From Pseudomonas sp. PDM16 (GTDB taxonomy: Bacteria; Pseudomonadota; Gammaproteobacteria; Pseudomonadales; Pseudomonadaceae), in the NCBI RefSeq assembly GCF_014851865.1, contig NZ_JACVAM010000006.1, positions 186,001 to 250,000 of the forward strand: DNA of 64,000 nt. Reading direction: 5' to 3'. A program made the translations under genes and the position numbers. Of the stretch, positions 17,075 through 25,873 are shown in pieces (within the stretch, counting starts at the first letter, position 1; each line of letters starts with the position of its first letter). The notes under the pieces were generated by a model. That model made no database searches, had not been told where the DNA came from, and worked only from the letters and a program-made list of their open reading frames with translations.

Positions 17075-17086
17075 GAATAGCTATTC
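17075..17086. promoter_or_regulatory. 12-bp palindrome upstream of dacA
   Basis: GAATAGCTATTC is a perfect palindrome 10 nt upstream of the dacA start. It overlaps where the ribosome or a repressor could bind. No known operator is recognised. Confidence 0.3.
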
Positions 17087-17095
17087 AACAATGGC

Positions 17096-17119
17096 GCAGG
17101 CGGACTCGGATCCGCCTGC
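17096..17119 (-). terminator. stem-loop between rlpA and dacA
   Basis: GCAGGCGGA (17096-17104) pairs exactly with TCCGCCTGC (17111-17119) around a 6-nt loop, 36 nt past the rlpA stop. A T-run is absent, so termination would be weak; dacA may be partly read through. Confidence 0.5.
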
Positions 17120-17154
17120 ATTCACCGCCGCCCGTAGACAGCGAACGAAAGTGG

Positions 17155-18165
17155 CTAGTCCGGCTTGACCAGCGCGGGATCGCCGAGGTTGGCCAGGCGC
17201 ACGCTGTCCTGCAGCTGCAGGGCCTCAGCCTGGGTTTCGACCGGCCCCAGGCGAACCCGGTGCAAGATCTGCTGGTTGCGCACCACCGAGCTGATAAACA
17301 CCTTGGCAGGCACCGTTTGGCTCAACTTGGCCTTGAGGAGTTCCGCAGCGTCCGGATTGGCGAAGGCGGCCACTTGGAGATACAGGCCAGAGGCTGCGGG
17401 CGAAGCGTTTTTTTTTACGTCGATCTGGACCGGCAGCACGGCGGCTGCATGCTGGGCAGGAGGTGGTGTGTACTGCTCGATGGGCTGGCTGGGCGCCACC
17501 GCCACCGGGGCGGCGACAGACTGACTACCCTGCCCGGCCATCTTCGGCTGTGCCAATACCATCGGCACGGGGCGCCCCTGGGCAGCCCACCATTCGTGCG
17601 GGTCGATACCCTCGACCTTGACCCGCGCGGTGCCGCTCTCGGCATAGCCGAGTTTCTTCGCCGCAGCGAAGGACAGGTCGATAATACGATCAGAATAGAA
17701 CGGGCCGCGGTCATTGACCCGCAGGATCACGGCCTTGCCGTTGTCCAGGTTGGTCACCCGCACGTAGCTCGGCAGCGGCAGGGTCTTGTGCGCGGCAGTC
17801 ATGCCGTACAGATCGTAGGCCTCGCCGTTGGCGGTGGCCTGGCCGTGGAACTTGGTGCCGTACCAAGAGGCAGTGCCAGTGGCCAGGTAACGGCGGCTGT
17901 CATTGATCGGATAGTAGGTCTTGCCCATCACCGTGTAGGGATTGGCCTTGAAGTTGCCGTAGTGCGGCATCGGCACAGCATCGGGGATACGAGATACATC
18001 CACATCCCACCAAGGCGCGCCGTCGCGGTGCGGGCGACTGTAGTCCATCGGCCCGGAGATCGGCTGCGAGCCCGGCTCGACCGGCTGCGGCGCCCGGCTG
18101 CTGGAGCAACTGGCCAGCGCCAGGCCAATGGCAGTCGCGGTCAGAGTGCGCAGGACAAGCTTCAC
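17155..18165 (-). CDS. rlpA: RlpA septal lytic transglycosylase lipoprotein
   Basis: Lipoprotein (lipobox LALASC, Cys20) with a double-psi beta-barrel catalytic domain (about residues 95-185, ATGTASWYG ... RVNDRGPF) and a C-terminal SPOR domain (about 260-335) that binds denuded septal glycan. In P. aeruginosa RlpA cleaves glycan strands lacking stem peptides. Translation begins with GTG in a GTGA overlap with the mltB stop. A run of nine A in the coding strand (17408-17416) encodes Lys251-Lys252 just before the SPOR domain, unusual in this GC-rich gene. Confidence 0.95.
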   Translation of the reverse strand: MKLVLRTLTATAIGLALASCSSSRAPQPVEPGSQPISGPMDYSRPHRDGAPWWDVDVSRIPDAVPMPHYGNFKANPYTVMGKTYYPINDSRRYLATGTASWYGTKFHGQATANGEAYDLYGMTAAHKTLPLPSYVRVTNLDNGKAVILRVNDRGPFYSDRIIDLSFAAAKKLGYAESGTARVKVEGIDPHEWWAAQGRPVPMVLAQPKMAGQGSQSVAAPVAVAPSQPIEQYTPPPAQHAAAVLPVQIDVKKNASPAASGLYLQVAAFANPDAAELLKAKLSQTVPAKVFISSVVRNQQILHRVRLGPVETQAEALQLQDSVRLANLGDPALVKPD

Positions 18166-19178
18166 GGACGACCCCGCTTGGCGACCAGTTCGCCGGACAA
18201 TTGGTGGACAGCCATGGCGTACATGGCACTGCGATTGTAGCGGGTGATCACGTAGAAGTTGGGCAAGCCCATCCAGTACTCCTGCCCCTCAGCACCGTCA
18301 AAGCGGAAGGCAGTGACCGGGATATCGTCACGCAGCACGTCGGCGCTGGTCCAGCCCAGCGCCCGCAATTCACCGACCTTCTTCACCGGATCGAGCCCCT
18401 GGGTCAGACCGCTGTCCGCCTGCTCCCCCTTGACCTGGGCACGACTCACCACCGGCTCGCCGGTCACCCAGCCGTGACGCTTGAAGTAGCTGGCTACGCT
18501 GCCGATGGCATCGACCGGGTTGGTCCAGATATCGATGTGACCGTCACCGTCGAAGTCCACGGCATAGGCGCGGAAGCTGCTCGGCATGAACTGCGGCAGC
18601 CCCATCGCTCCGGCGTAGGAGCCCTTGAGGGTGAGCGGGTCAACCTGCTGCTCTCGGGTCAGGATGAGGAATTCACGCAGCTGTTGGCAGAAGAATTCGG
18701 CACGCGGCGGGTAATCGAAGCACAGGGTTGACAGGGCATCGAGCACGCGCCAGCTGCCGGTATTACCACCGTAGAAGGTCTCTACACCGATGATCGAGAC
18801 GATCACCTGGGCCGGTACACCGTATTCCTTCTCGGCACGGGCCAGGGCGTCGGCGTGCTTGTTCCAGAAATCCACGCCCTTGCTGATGCGCGCTTCGGTA
18901 ATGAAGATCGGCCGGTAGTCCTTCCATGGCTTGACCTTCTCGGCCGGGCGGGAAATCGCATCGAGAATCGCCTGCTTGCGCTCCACCTGATCGAACAGCC
19001 CGGTCAGCTGCTCGGCGGCGAAACCGTAATCGCGAGTCATCTCGCCGACGAATTCGGCGACCTGGGGTGAGCCCTGGTATTCCCCGGCGGCCTGAACCTG
19101 AGCGGCCAAACCGAACACCGCCATGACGGGGACGCCCCAATTACGCATTGCTTGATTCAAATTCTGCACTCTTGTCAT
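18162..19178 (-). CDS. mltB: lytic murein transglycosylase B
   Basis: SLT_2/MltB-family enzyme that cuts the glycan backbone. The catalytic glutamate lies in IGVETFYGG and the conserved GSYAGAMGLPQFMPSS motif follows. The start at 19178 forms an ATGA overlap with the rodA stop; an internal ATG at 19148 also precedes the hydrophobic signal (GVPVMAVFGLAAQVQA). No lipobox is seen, so a periplasmic soluble form is more likely than a lipoprotein. 338 aa from the chosen start. Confidence 0.93.
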   Translation of the reverse strand: MTRVQNLNQAMRNWGVPVMAVFGLAAQVQAAGEYQGSPQVAEFVGEMTRDYGFAAEQLTGLFDQVERKQAILDAISRPAEKVKPWKDYRPIFITEARISKGVDFWNKHADALARAEKEYGVPAQVIVSIIGVETFYGGNTGSWRVLDALSTLCFDYPPRAEFFCQQLREFLILTREQQVDPLTLKGSYAGAMGLPQFMPSSFRAYAVDFDGDGHIDIWTNPVDAIGSVASYFKRHGWVTGEPVVSRAQVKGEQADSGLTQGLDPVKKVGELRALGWTSADVLRDDIPVTAFRFDGAEGQEYWMGLPNFYVITRYNRSAMYAMAVHQLSGELVAKRGRP

Positions 19179-20323
19179 GCCTGGGCGATCCACTTGCGGT
19201 GCGTCTGGATCGCCATCAAAACCCCAAACCCAGACAGCAGCGTCACCAAGTGGGTTCCGCCGTAACTAATGAAGGGTAGGGGCACCCCCACCACCGGCAA
19301 CAGGCCACTGACCATGCCGATGTTAACGAATACGTAGACGAAGAAGGTCATGGTCAGACTACCCGCCAGCAACTTGCCGAACAGGGTCTGTGCCTGCGCC
19401 GTGATCACCAGGCCACGCGCGATCAGCAACAGGTAGACGAACAGCAGGATACACACCCCGACCATGCCGAACTCTTCGCTCAGCACGGCAATGATAAAGT
19501 CCGTATGGCTTTCCGGCAAAAAATCCAGGTGTGACTGAGTACCCAGAAGCCAACCCTTGCCGAAGACTCCGCCGGAACCGATGGCCGCCTTGGACTGGAT
19601 GATGTTCCAACCGGTGCCCAAAGGATCGCTCTCCGGATCGAGGAAGGTCAGCACCCGCTGCTTTTGGTACTCGCGCAACACAAAGAACCACATACCCACA
19701 GCAATCGGTGCCACTGCCGCCGCGGCACCGATGATCCAACGCCATTGCAAGCCAGCCATGAACAGCACGAAGGCCCCAGAGGCGAGAATCAGCAGGCCGG
19801 TGCCCAGATCGGGTTGTTTCAAGATGAGTACGAAGGGCACCAGGATCAGCACCAGACTGATGGCAATGTGCTTGAGCTTGGGCGGCAGATTATGCCGGGC
19901 CAGATACCAGGCGATGGTCGCCGGCATGATGATCTTCATGAACTCCGACGGCTGGAAGCGGATCACGCCCGGAATGTTGATCCAACGGGTGGCGCCCATG
20001 GCCGTGTGGCCCATGACCTCGACCACGGTCAGCAGGCCGACGCCGGCCAGGTAGGCCAGAGGCACCCAGCGCGCCATGAAGCGCGGTTCGAACTGGGCGA
20101 TGACGATGGCGGCAACCAGGCCGATACCGAACGAAGATCCCTGCTTGATCACCAGATCCCAGTTCTTGCCGCTGGCCGAATAGAGAACGAACATGCTACC
20201 GGCGCACAGCACCAGCAGGATCAGCAACAACCAACCGTCTATATGCAGGCGCTGCAACAAGCTGGCGCGGCGTTTGAACACGTCCTCGTCGGAGATGTTG
20301 CGGTCGAAATCCTGGCGTTTCAT
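19175..20323 (-). CDS. rodA: rod-shape SEDS glycosyltransferase RodA
   Basis: Inner-membrane SEDS-family peptidoglycan polymerase of the elongation complex, partner of MrdA. It is 382 residues with about ten hydrophobic helices. The SEDS C-terminal signature SYGGTHLVTLLSGFGVLMAIQ is present, as are the earlier GATRWINIPG and QPSEFMKI segments. ATGA overlaps occur at both ends (mrdA stop and mltB start), so the three are translationally linked. Confidence 0.96.
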   Translation of the reverse strand: MKRQDFDRNISDEDVFKRRASLLQRLHIDGWLLLILLVLCAGSMFVLYSASGKNWDLVIKQGSSFGIGLVAAIVIAQFEPRFMARWVPLAYLAGVGLLTVVEVMGHTAMGATRWINIPGVIRFQPSEFMKIIMPATIAWYLARHNLPPKLKHIAISLVLILVPFVLILKQPDLGTGLLILASGAFVLFMAGLQWRWIIGAAAAVAPIAVGMWFFVLREYQKQRVLTFLDPESDPLGTGWNIIQSKAAIGSGGVFGKGWLLGTQSHLDFLPESHTDFIIAVLSEEFGMVGVCILLFVYLLLIARGLVITAQAQTLFGKLLAGSLTMTFFVYVFVNIGMVSGLLPVVGVPLPFISYGGTHLVTLLSGFGVLMAIQTHRKWIAQA

Positions 20324-22245
20324 CGCTGCACGCTGACCTCTTGCGTCGCCGGTGCCGGCGGACGGTACTCCGGCTTGAGCTGGCCGTCTTCGCCCAGCAG
20401 CCAGGCATCCATTACCTGCTTGGCCACCGGCGCGGCCACGCTGGAGCCACCCTCGCCGTTCTCGATCATCACCGATACCGCGATCTTCGGCGCCTCGGCC
20501 GGGGCAAAGGCGACGAACAGGGCGTGATCGCGATGGCGCTCGGCAACCTTGCTGCGGTCGTACTTCTCACCCTGCTTGATCGCCACCACCTGGGCCGTAC
20601 CGCTCTTGCCGGCGATACGGTACACCGAGGTGGCGCCAACCTTGGCCGCGGTACCGCGCGGGCCGTGCATGACCATTTCCATGCCAATCCGCCCGTAGTC
20701 CCAGAATTTCGGATCACGCACGGTAATGTCCGGCGGCGTGGCCACGTGGGGAATCAGATCCTGCTCCATCAGTTCCTGCGGGCTGAGATCCTCGGCGCGC
20801 TTGAGCAAGTGCGGACGAATCCACTTGCCACGCGTGGCCATCAGGGTCACAGCCTGAGCCAGTTGCAGCGGCGTGGTCTGCATGTAGCCCTGGCCGATGC
20901 CGAGAATCAGCGTTTCCCCCGGATACCAGGCCTGGCGGTAACGGGAACGCTTCCACTCGCGCGAGGGCATCAGGCCCGAGGCCTCCTCGAACATGTCCAG
21001 AGACACCCGCTGCCCCAGGCCGAAGCGACTCATGTACTCGTGCATGCGGTCCACGCCCATCTTGTGGGCAAGGTCGTAAAAGTAAGTGTCGTTGGAGCGC
21101 ATGATCGCGTACTCCATGTTCACCGAGCCGTCGCCCGAGCGGTTCCAGTTACGGTACTTGTGGCTATGACCGGGCAGTTGGTAGTAGCCGGGATCGAACA
21201 CCCTAGTCTGTGGAGTGATCACACCAGCATCCAGGCCGGCCACCGCTACCATCGGTTTGATGGTCGAACCTGGCGGGTAGAGGCCTCGCAGCACACGGTT
21301 GTACAGCGGCCTGTCGATGGAGTCGCGCAGATCGGCATAGGCCTGGAAGCCGATACCGGTGACGAACGGGTTGGGGTCGAAGCTCGGCTGGCTGACCATG
21401 GCCAGCACGTCGCCACTGGACGGTTCGATCGCTACCACCGCACCACGCCGCCCGCCCAAGGCTTCTTCTGCGGCCTCCTGCAGACGCACGTCGAGGGTGA
21501 GGGTCAGATCCATGCCTGGCGCCGGATCGGTACGTTTGAGCACGCGCAACACACGACCACGGGCGTTGGTCTCGACTTCCTCGTAGCCCACCTGGCCGTG
21601 CAGCAGGTCCTCGTAGAAGCGCTCGATGCCGGTCTTGCCGATGTGGTGGGTGCCGGCGTAGTCGGTCGGATCGAGTTCCTTGAGCTCCTTCTCGTTGATC
21701 CGCCCAACGTAGCCGACCGAGTGGGCGAAGTGCCCCTTCTGCGGGTAATGCCGCACCAACTGGGCACTCACATCCACACCCGGCAGGCGGAACTGGTTAA
21801 CCGAGATGCGGGCGATCTGCTCTTCGGAGAGTTCGAACAGCACCGGCACCGGCTCGAACGGTCGACGCCCCTGGCGCATGCGTTTCTCGAACAGCGCGCG
21901 GTCGTCCGGCGTCAGCTCCAGCACCTCGACAACCACGTCCAGTACCTGCTGCCAGTCTCCAGCACGCTCGCGGGTGACGGTCAGACTGAAGCTGGGTCGA
22001 TTGTCCGCGATGATCACCCCGTTGCGGTCGAAGATCAGGCCGCGGGTAGGCGGGATCGGCTGCACATGAATGCGGTTGTTCTCCGCCAGCGTGGTGTGAT
22101 GGTCGTACTGGATCACCTGCAGGTAATACATCCGCGCGATCAGCACGCAGGTCAGCAGCAGCACCGCGACACCACCCACGATGACCCGACGACGCACCAG
22201 GCGGGCGTCCTTCTCGTGGTCCTTCAGGCGGATCGGCTGCGGCAT
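20320..22245 (-). CDS. mrdA: penicillin-binding protein 2
   Basis: Transpeptidase of the Rod elongation complex, target of mecillinam. The 641-residue protein has one N-terminal membrane anchor (VIVGGVAVLLLTCVLIARMYY), a PBP dimerisation domain, and a transpeptidase domain with the active serine in GSTIKP near residue 325, SND (RSNDTYFYDLA) and KSGTAQ (AGKSGTAQVV). It is followed by rodA with a 4-nt overlap. Confidence 0.96.
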   Translation of the reverse strand: MPQPIRLKDHEKDARLVRRRVIVGGVAVLLLTCVLIARMYYLQVIQYDHHTTLAENNRIHVQPIPPTRGLIFDRNGVIIADNRPSFSLTVTRERAGDWQQVLDVVVEVLELTPDDRALFEKRMRQGRRPFEPVPVLFELSEEQIARISVNQFRLPGVDVSAQLVRHYPQKGHFAHSVGYVGRINEKELKELDPTDYAGTHHIGKTGIERFYEDLLHGQVGYEEVETNARGRVLRVLKRTDPAPGMDLTLTLDVRLQEAAEEALGGRRGAVVAIEPSSGDVLAMVSQPSFDPNPFVTGIGFQAYADLRDSIDRPLYNRVLRGLYPPGSTIKPMVAVAGLDAGVITPQTRVFDPGYYQLPGHSHKYRNWNRSGDGSVNMEYAIMRSNDTYFYDLAHKMGVDRMHEYMSRFGLGQRVSLDMFEEASGLMPSREWKRSRYRQAWYPGETLILGIGQGYMQTTPLQLAQAVTLMATRGKWIRPHLLKRAEDLSPQELMEQDLIPHVATPPDITVRDPKFWDYGRIGMEMVMHGPRGTAAKVGATSVYRIAGKSGTAQVVAIKQGEKYDRSKVAERHRDHALFVAFAPAEAPKIAVSVMIENGEGGSSVAAPVAKQVMDAWLLGEDGQLKPEYRPPAPATQEVSVQR

Positions 22246-22254
22246 GACGACTAC

Positions 22255-22722
22255 TTATTTGTGGTACGGGTGGCCGGACAGCACGGTCCAGGCCCGGTAG
22301 ATCTGCTCGCCGACCAGAATGCGCACCAGCGGGTGCGGCAGAGTCAGCGGTGACAGCGACCAGCGCTGCTCGCTGCGCGCGCGCACTTCCGGCGCCAGCC
22401 CCTCGGGCCCGCCGACCATCAGGTTGACGTTACGCGCATCCAGACGCCAGCGCTCCAGCTCGGCGGCCAGCTGCTCGGTGCTCCACGGCTTGCCTGTGAC
22501 CTCCAGGGTCACGATGCGTTCACCGGGCTGCACCTTGCTCAGCATCGCCTCGCCCTCCTGACGGATCAGGCGGGTGACGTCGGCGTTCTTGCCGCGAGTG
22601 GTCAGCGGAATCTCCACCAGCTCCAGCGGCAGCTCGGACGGCAGGCGCTTGACGTACTCCTGCCAGCCCTCTTCCACCCAGCGCGGCATGCGCGAGCCAA
22701 CGGCGATCAGCTTGATACGCAC
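22255..22722 (-). CDS. rlmH: 23S rRNA pseudouridine-1915 N3-methyltransferase
   Basis: SPOUT-class methyltransferase (155 aa) acting on helix 69 of 23S rRNA in assembled ribosomes. Family marks include the N-terminal MRIKLIAVGSRMP, GGPEGL in the SAM-binding knot, and the end RAWTVLSGHPYHK. It lies between rsfS and mrdA as is usual. Confidence 0.96.
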   Translation of the reverse strand: MRIKLIAVGSRMPRWVEEGWQEYVKRLPSELPLELVEIPLTTRGKNADVTRLIRQEGEAMLSKVQPGERIVTLEVTGKPWSTEQLAAELERWRLDARNVNLMVGGPEGLAPEVRARSEQRWSLSPLTLPHPLVRILVGEQIYRAWTVLSGHPYHK

Positions 22723-22731
22723 GAGGCAGGC

Positions 22732-23091
22732 TTACTCAGCCGGATCCTGGTGCTGCGCGCGGCTCTGCTCGGCGCCCTGCCAGAGGCGCTCCAGGTCATA
22801 GAACTGGCGGGTGGCAACCTGCATCACGTGGACGACCACGTCGCCCAGGTCGAGCAGGGCCCACTCGCCGCCGTCCAGGCCTTCGTTGCCGATCGGGCGC
22901 ACGCCCTGTTCCTTGACCTTGTCCAGCACCTCGTTGGCCATCGACTTGACGTGACGGCTGGAGGTACCGCTGGCGATCACCATGAAATCGGTGACGCTGG
23001 TCTTGCCGCGTACATCGATGGTGGTGATGTCCTGACCTTTCAGGTCTTCCAGGGCCGCGACGGCGACCTTGACCAGTTCTTCGTTTTGCAT
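22732..23091 (-). CDS. rsfS: ribosomal silencing factor RsfS
   Basis: A 119-residue protein that binds L14 (uL14) and blocks subunit joining during starvation. The conserved DIRGKTSVTDFMVIASGTS-like segment reads VRGKTSVTDFMVIASGTSSR here, with GEWALLDLGDVVVHVM later. ATG at 23091 is preferred because GAGG lies just upstream and the protein then matches family length. Confidence 0.95.
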   Translation of the reverse strand: MQNEELVKVAVAALEDLKGQDITTIDVRGKTSVTDFMVIASGTSSRHVKSMANEVLDKVKEQGVRPIGNEGLDGGEWALLDLGDVVVHVMQVATRQFYDLERLWQGAEQSRAQHQDPAE

Positions 23092-23098
23092 CGTTACC

Positions 23099-23749
23099 TC
23101 ATGAATCGGTTTTCGCACGATACAGATCGTGCGCATGGATATAGGCCAGCACGGCGTCAGGCACCAGGAAACGCACCGAGCGCTGCTGTGCCAACAACTG
23201 GCGAACCAGGGTGGCAGACACCGCCAGGGGCGTCTGCCAGATGAAACTGATCTGCCCTCCCGGCCCCGAGAGGTCGAGCGGGTCAGTCACACTGCGCCCG
23301 GCCAGCAGGTCGCGCAGCGCCTCGGGCGGCTCGCTGTCGGCATCCGGCCGCTGCAGCACAAGGATATGGCAATGCACCAGCAGTTCCTGCCAGCGATGCC
23401 AGGTCGGTAACCCGCAGAAGGCATCCCAGCCCAGCAGGAGGAACAACTGGTCGTCCGCCGCCAGCTCACCTCGCACCGACTCCAGGGTGTCGTAGGTGAA
23501 CGACGGCTTGTCACGTTTCAGCTCACGGTCATCGACCGTCAGCAGGGCCTCGCCGGCTACCGCCAGCTCGACCATGGCCAGGCGCTGCTCGGCCGTGGCC
23601 TGCGGTGCCTCACGGTGCGGTGGGCGGGCGCTGGGGATCAGCCGTAGCTCGTCCAACGCCATGAATTCGGCCACTTCCAGCGCACCACGCAGATGACCGA
23701 TGTGCACCGGGTTGAAGGTGCCACCGAGCAGGCCGATACGGCGGGCCAT
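23099..23749 (-). CDS. nadD: nicotinate-nucleotide adenylyltransferase
   Basis: Converts nicotinate mononucleotide and ATP to deamido-NAD. The 216-residue protein begins with the nucleotidyltransferase motif GGTFNPVHIGH and has SATLVRQLL (ISSTxIR-type) near the C terminus. Its ATG overlaps the proA stop by one base (TGATG). Confidence 0.96.
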   Translation of the reverse strand: MARRIGLLGGTFNPVHIGHLRGALEVAEFMALDELRLIPSARPPHREAPQATAEQRLAMVELAVAGEALLTVDDRELKRDKPSFTYDTLESVRGELAADDQLFLLLGWDAFCGLPTWHRWQELLVHCHILVLQRPDADSEPPEALRDLLAGRSVTDPLDLSGPGGQISFIWQTPLAVSATLVRQLLAQQRSVRFLVPDAVLAYIHAHDLYRAKTDS

Positions 23750-25014
23750 CAGGTGCGGATGTGCCCGTCGCCGAACACAACGTACTTCTCGCTGGTCAGG
23801 CCCTCCAGGCCGACCGGGCCGCGCGCGTGCAGCTTGTCGGTGGAGATGCCGATCTCCGCGCCCAGGCCGTACTCGAAGCCGTCGGCGAAACGGGTCGAGG
23901 CGTTGACCATCACCGAGGAGGAATCCACCTCGGTGAGGAAGCGCCGCGCATCACTGAAGTTCTCGGTGATGATCGCGTCGGTGTGTTGCGAGCCGTACTG
24001 GTTGATGTGCTCAATGGCCGCCCCCAGCGAATCGACGATGCGAATGGCCAGGATCGGCGCGTTGTACTCGGCGTACCAGTCGTCCTCGCTCGCTTCCAGC
24101 ACGTCACTACCGAGCAGCGCGCGGGTGGCGGCGTCGCCGCGCAGCTCCACGCCCTTGTCGCGGTAGATGGCAGCCAGCGGCGGCAGCACCTTGGCGGCCA
24201 CGGTGCTGTGCACCAGCAGGGTTTCCATGGCGTTGCACGGCGAGTAGCGCTGGGTCTTGGCGTTGTCGGCGACGCGAATCGCCTTGTCGATATCGGCGGC
24301 GATGTCGATGTAGACGTGGCACACACCGTCCAGGTGCTTGATCACCGGCACCTTGGCGTCGCGACTGATGCGCTCGATCAGGCCCTTTCCACCACGCGGC
24401 ACGATGACGTCGACGAACTCCGGCATGGTGATCAGTGCGCCGACGGCGGCGCGGTCGGTGGTTTCCACCACCTGCACGGCGCTGGCCGGCAGACCGGCTT
24501 CGGCCAGGCCGAGCTGGATGCAGCGGGCAATAGCCTGGTTGGAATGAATGGCCTCGGAGCCGCCGCGCAGGATGGTGGCGTTGCCGGACTTCAGGCACAG
24601 GCTGGCGGCGTCGATGGTCACGTTCGGACGCGACTCGTAGATGATGCCGATCACGCCCAGCGGCACACGCATCTTGCCGACTTGAATGCCCGACGGCAGG
24701 TAGCGCATGCCCTGGATCTCGCCGATCGGGTCCGGCAGGGTGGCGACCTGGCGCAGGCCTTCGATCATGCTGTCGATGACGTTCGGGGTCAGTGCCAGGC
24801 GGTCGACCATGGCCGGTTCCAGACCACTGGCGCGCGCAGCGGCCAGGTCCAGCTCGTTGGCGGCGGTCAGCTCGACACGGGCGGCGTCGAGGGCATTGGC
24901 GGCGGCCTGCAGCGCATGGTTCTTCTGCGCGGTGCTGGCTCGGGCGAGCACCCGCGAGGCATCGCGCGCGGCGCGGCCCAGGCGGGTCATGTAGTCGAGC
25001 ACTGACTCGGTCAT
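23749..25014 (-). CDS. proA: gamma-glutamyl phosphate reductase
   Basis: Second enzyme of proline synthesis, reducing gamma-glutamyl phosphate to the semialdehyde with NADPH. ALDH-like fold with the catalytic cysteine in YSPCNAMET (about residue 255), plus the family motif VPRGGKGLI. ATG at 25014 gives a 421-residue product of normal length; the frame continues upstream but overlaps the divergent mpg promoter area. It is the first gene of the long minus-strand run to lipB. Confidence 0.96.
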   Translation of the reverse strand: MTESVLDYMTRLGRAARDASRVLARASTAQKNHALQAAANALDAARVELTAANELDLAAARASGLEPAMVDRLALTPNVIDSMIEGLRQVATLPDPIGEIQGMRYLPSGIQVGKMRVPLGVIGIIYESRPNVTIDAASLCLKSGNATILRGGSEAIHSNQAIARCIQLGLAEAGLPASAVQVVETTDRAAVGALITMPEFVDVIVPRGGKGLIERISRDAKVPVIKHLDGVCHVYIDIAADIDKAIRVADNAKTQRYSPCNAMETLLVHSTVAAKVLPPLAAIYRDKGVELRGDAATRALLGSDVLEASEDDWYAEYNAPILAIRIVDSLGAAIEHINQYGSQHTDAIITENFSDARRFLTEVDSSSVMVNASTRFADGFEYGLGAEIGISTDKLHARGPVGLEGLTSEKYVVFGDGHIRT

Positions 25015-25187
25015 GGTCGGCGAAAGTCTGACAGTTGGAAAAAGTGGCTGATTATAGCGACCGCGCCCCGTCCCGCCCAGCACTGCCGGGCGGATGGTGC
25101 AAGCCATGCAACATCGCGGAACAAGATTCGCCGCCAGCGCGACCCGGCATTGTTAAGATCGCGCCGTTTTCCCCAGCCGGAGCGCCG

Positions 25188-25871
25188 ATGACCAGCCCCC
25201 GCCAGCCCCTGCCCGACAGCTTCTTCGACCGCGACGCCCAGCTCGTCGCCCGTGCGCTGCTGGGCAAGATCATCCGCCACAACCACCAGGGCCACTGGCT
25301 GGCGGCGCGGATCATCGAGACCGAGGCCTACTACCTGGCCGAGAAGGGCAGCCACGCCTCGCTCGGCTATACCGAGAAACGCCGCGCGCTGTTCCTCGAC
25401 GGCGGGCACATCTACATGTACTACGCCCGTGGCGGCGACTCGCTGAACTTCAGCGCCCAAGGCCCCGGCAATGCAGTGCTGATCAAGTCGGCCCTGCCCT
25501 GGCTGGACGAACACTGCGCCGACGACGCCCTGCAGCGCATGCAGGCCAACAACCCCTCGGCCACCGGCGACCAGCGCCACCCGGAACGCCTGTGCGCCGG
25601 CCAGACCCTGCTGTGCAAGGCCCTCGGCCTCAAGGTGCCGGACTGGGACGCGCAGCGCTTCGACCCACAGCGACTGTTCGTCGATGACGTCGGCCAGCAC
25701 CCTGTAAAGGTCATCCAGACCACCCGCCTGGGCATTCCTCAAGGCCGTGACGAGCATCTGCTCTACCGCTTCGTCGACGCCACTTACGCCCGCCACTGCA
25801 CACGCAACCCATTGCGCCGTGGGCAGGTCGAAGGTCGCGACTACATTCTGCTGCCCCCCAAGGAGTTGTAA
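25188..25871 (+). CDS. 3-methyladenine DNA glycosylase (Mpg/AAG type)
   Basis: AAG-type glycosylase, unrelated in fold to AlkA, that excises alkylated or deaminated purines. Visible marks are the catalytic RIIETEAYY (about residue 42), HIYMYYARGG and NPLRRGQ. ATG at 25188 gives 227 aa; the open frame upstream to 25035 is the promoter side facing proA. The window thus carries two unrelated alkylpurine glycosylases (this and AlkA at 11203). The DedA-PAP2 gene follows after 2 nt. Confidence 0.92.
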   Translation: MTSPRQPLPDSFFDRDAQLVARALLGKIIRHNHQGHWLAARIIETEAYYLAEKGSHASLGYTEKRRALFLDGGHIYMYYARGGDSLNFSAQGPGNAVLIKSALPWLDEHCADDALQRMQANNPSATGDQRHPERLCAGQTLLCKALGLKVPDWDAQRFDPQRLFVDDVGQHPVKVIQTTRLGIPQGRDEHLLYRFVDATYARHCTRNPLRRGQVEGRDYILLPPKEL

Positions 25872-25873
25872 GC

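Noticed and set aside
20341..22353. 670-codon open frame on the plus strand opposite mrdA
   Set aside because: It lies entirely antisense to the well-matched PBP2 gene; long antisense frames are expected in GC-rich DNA, and no family similarity is seen.
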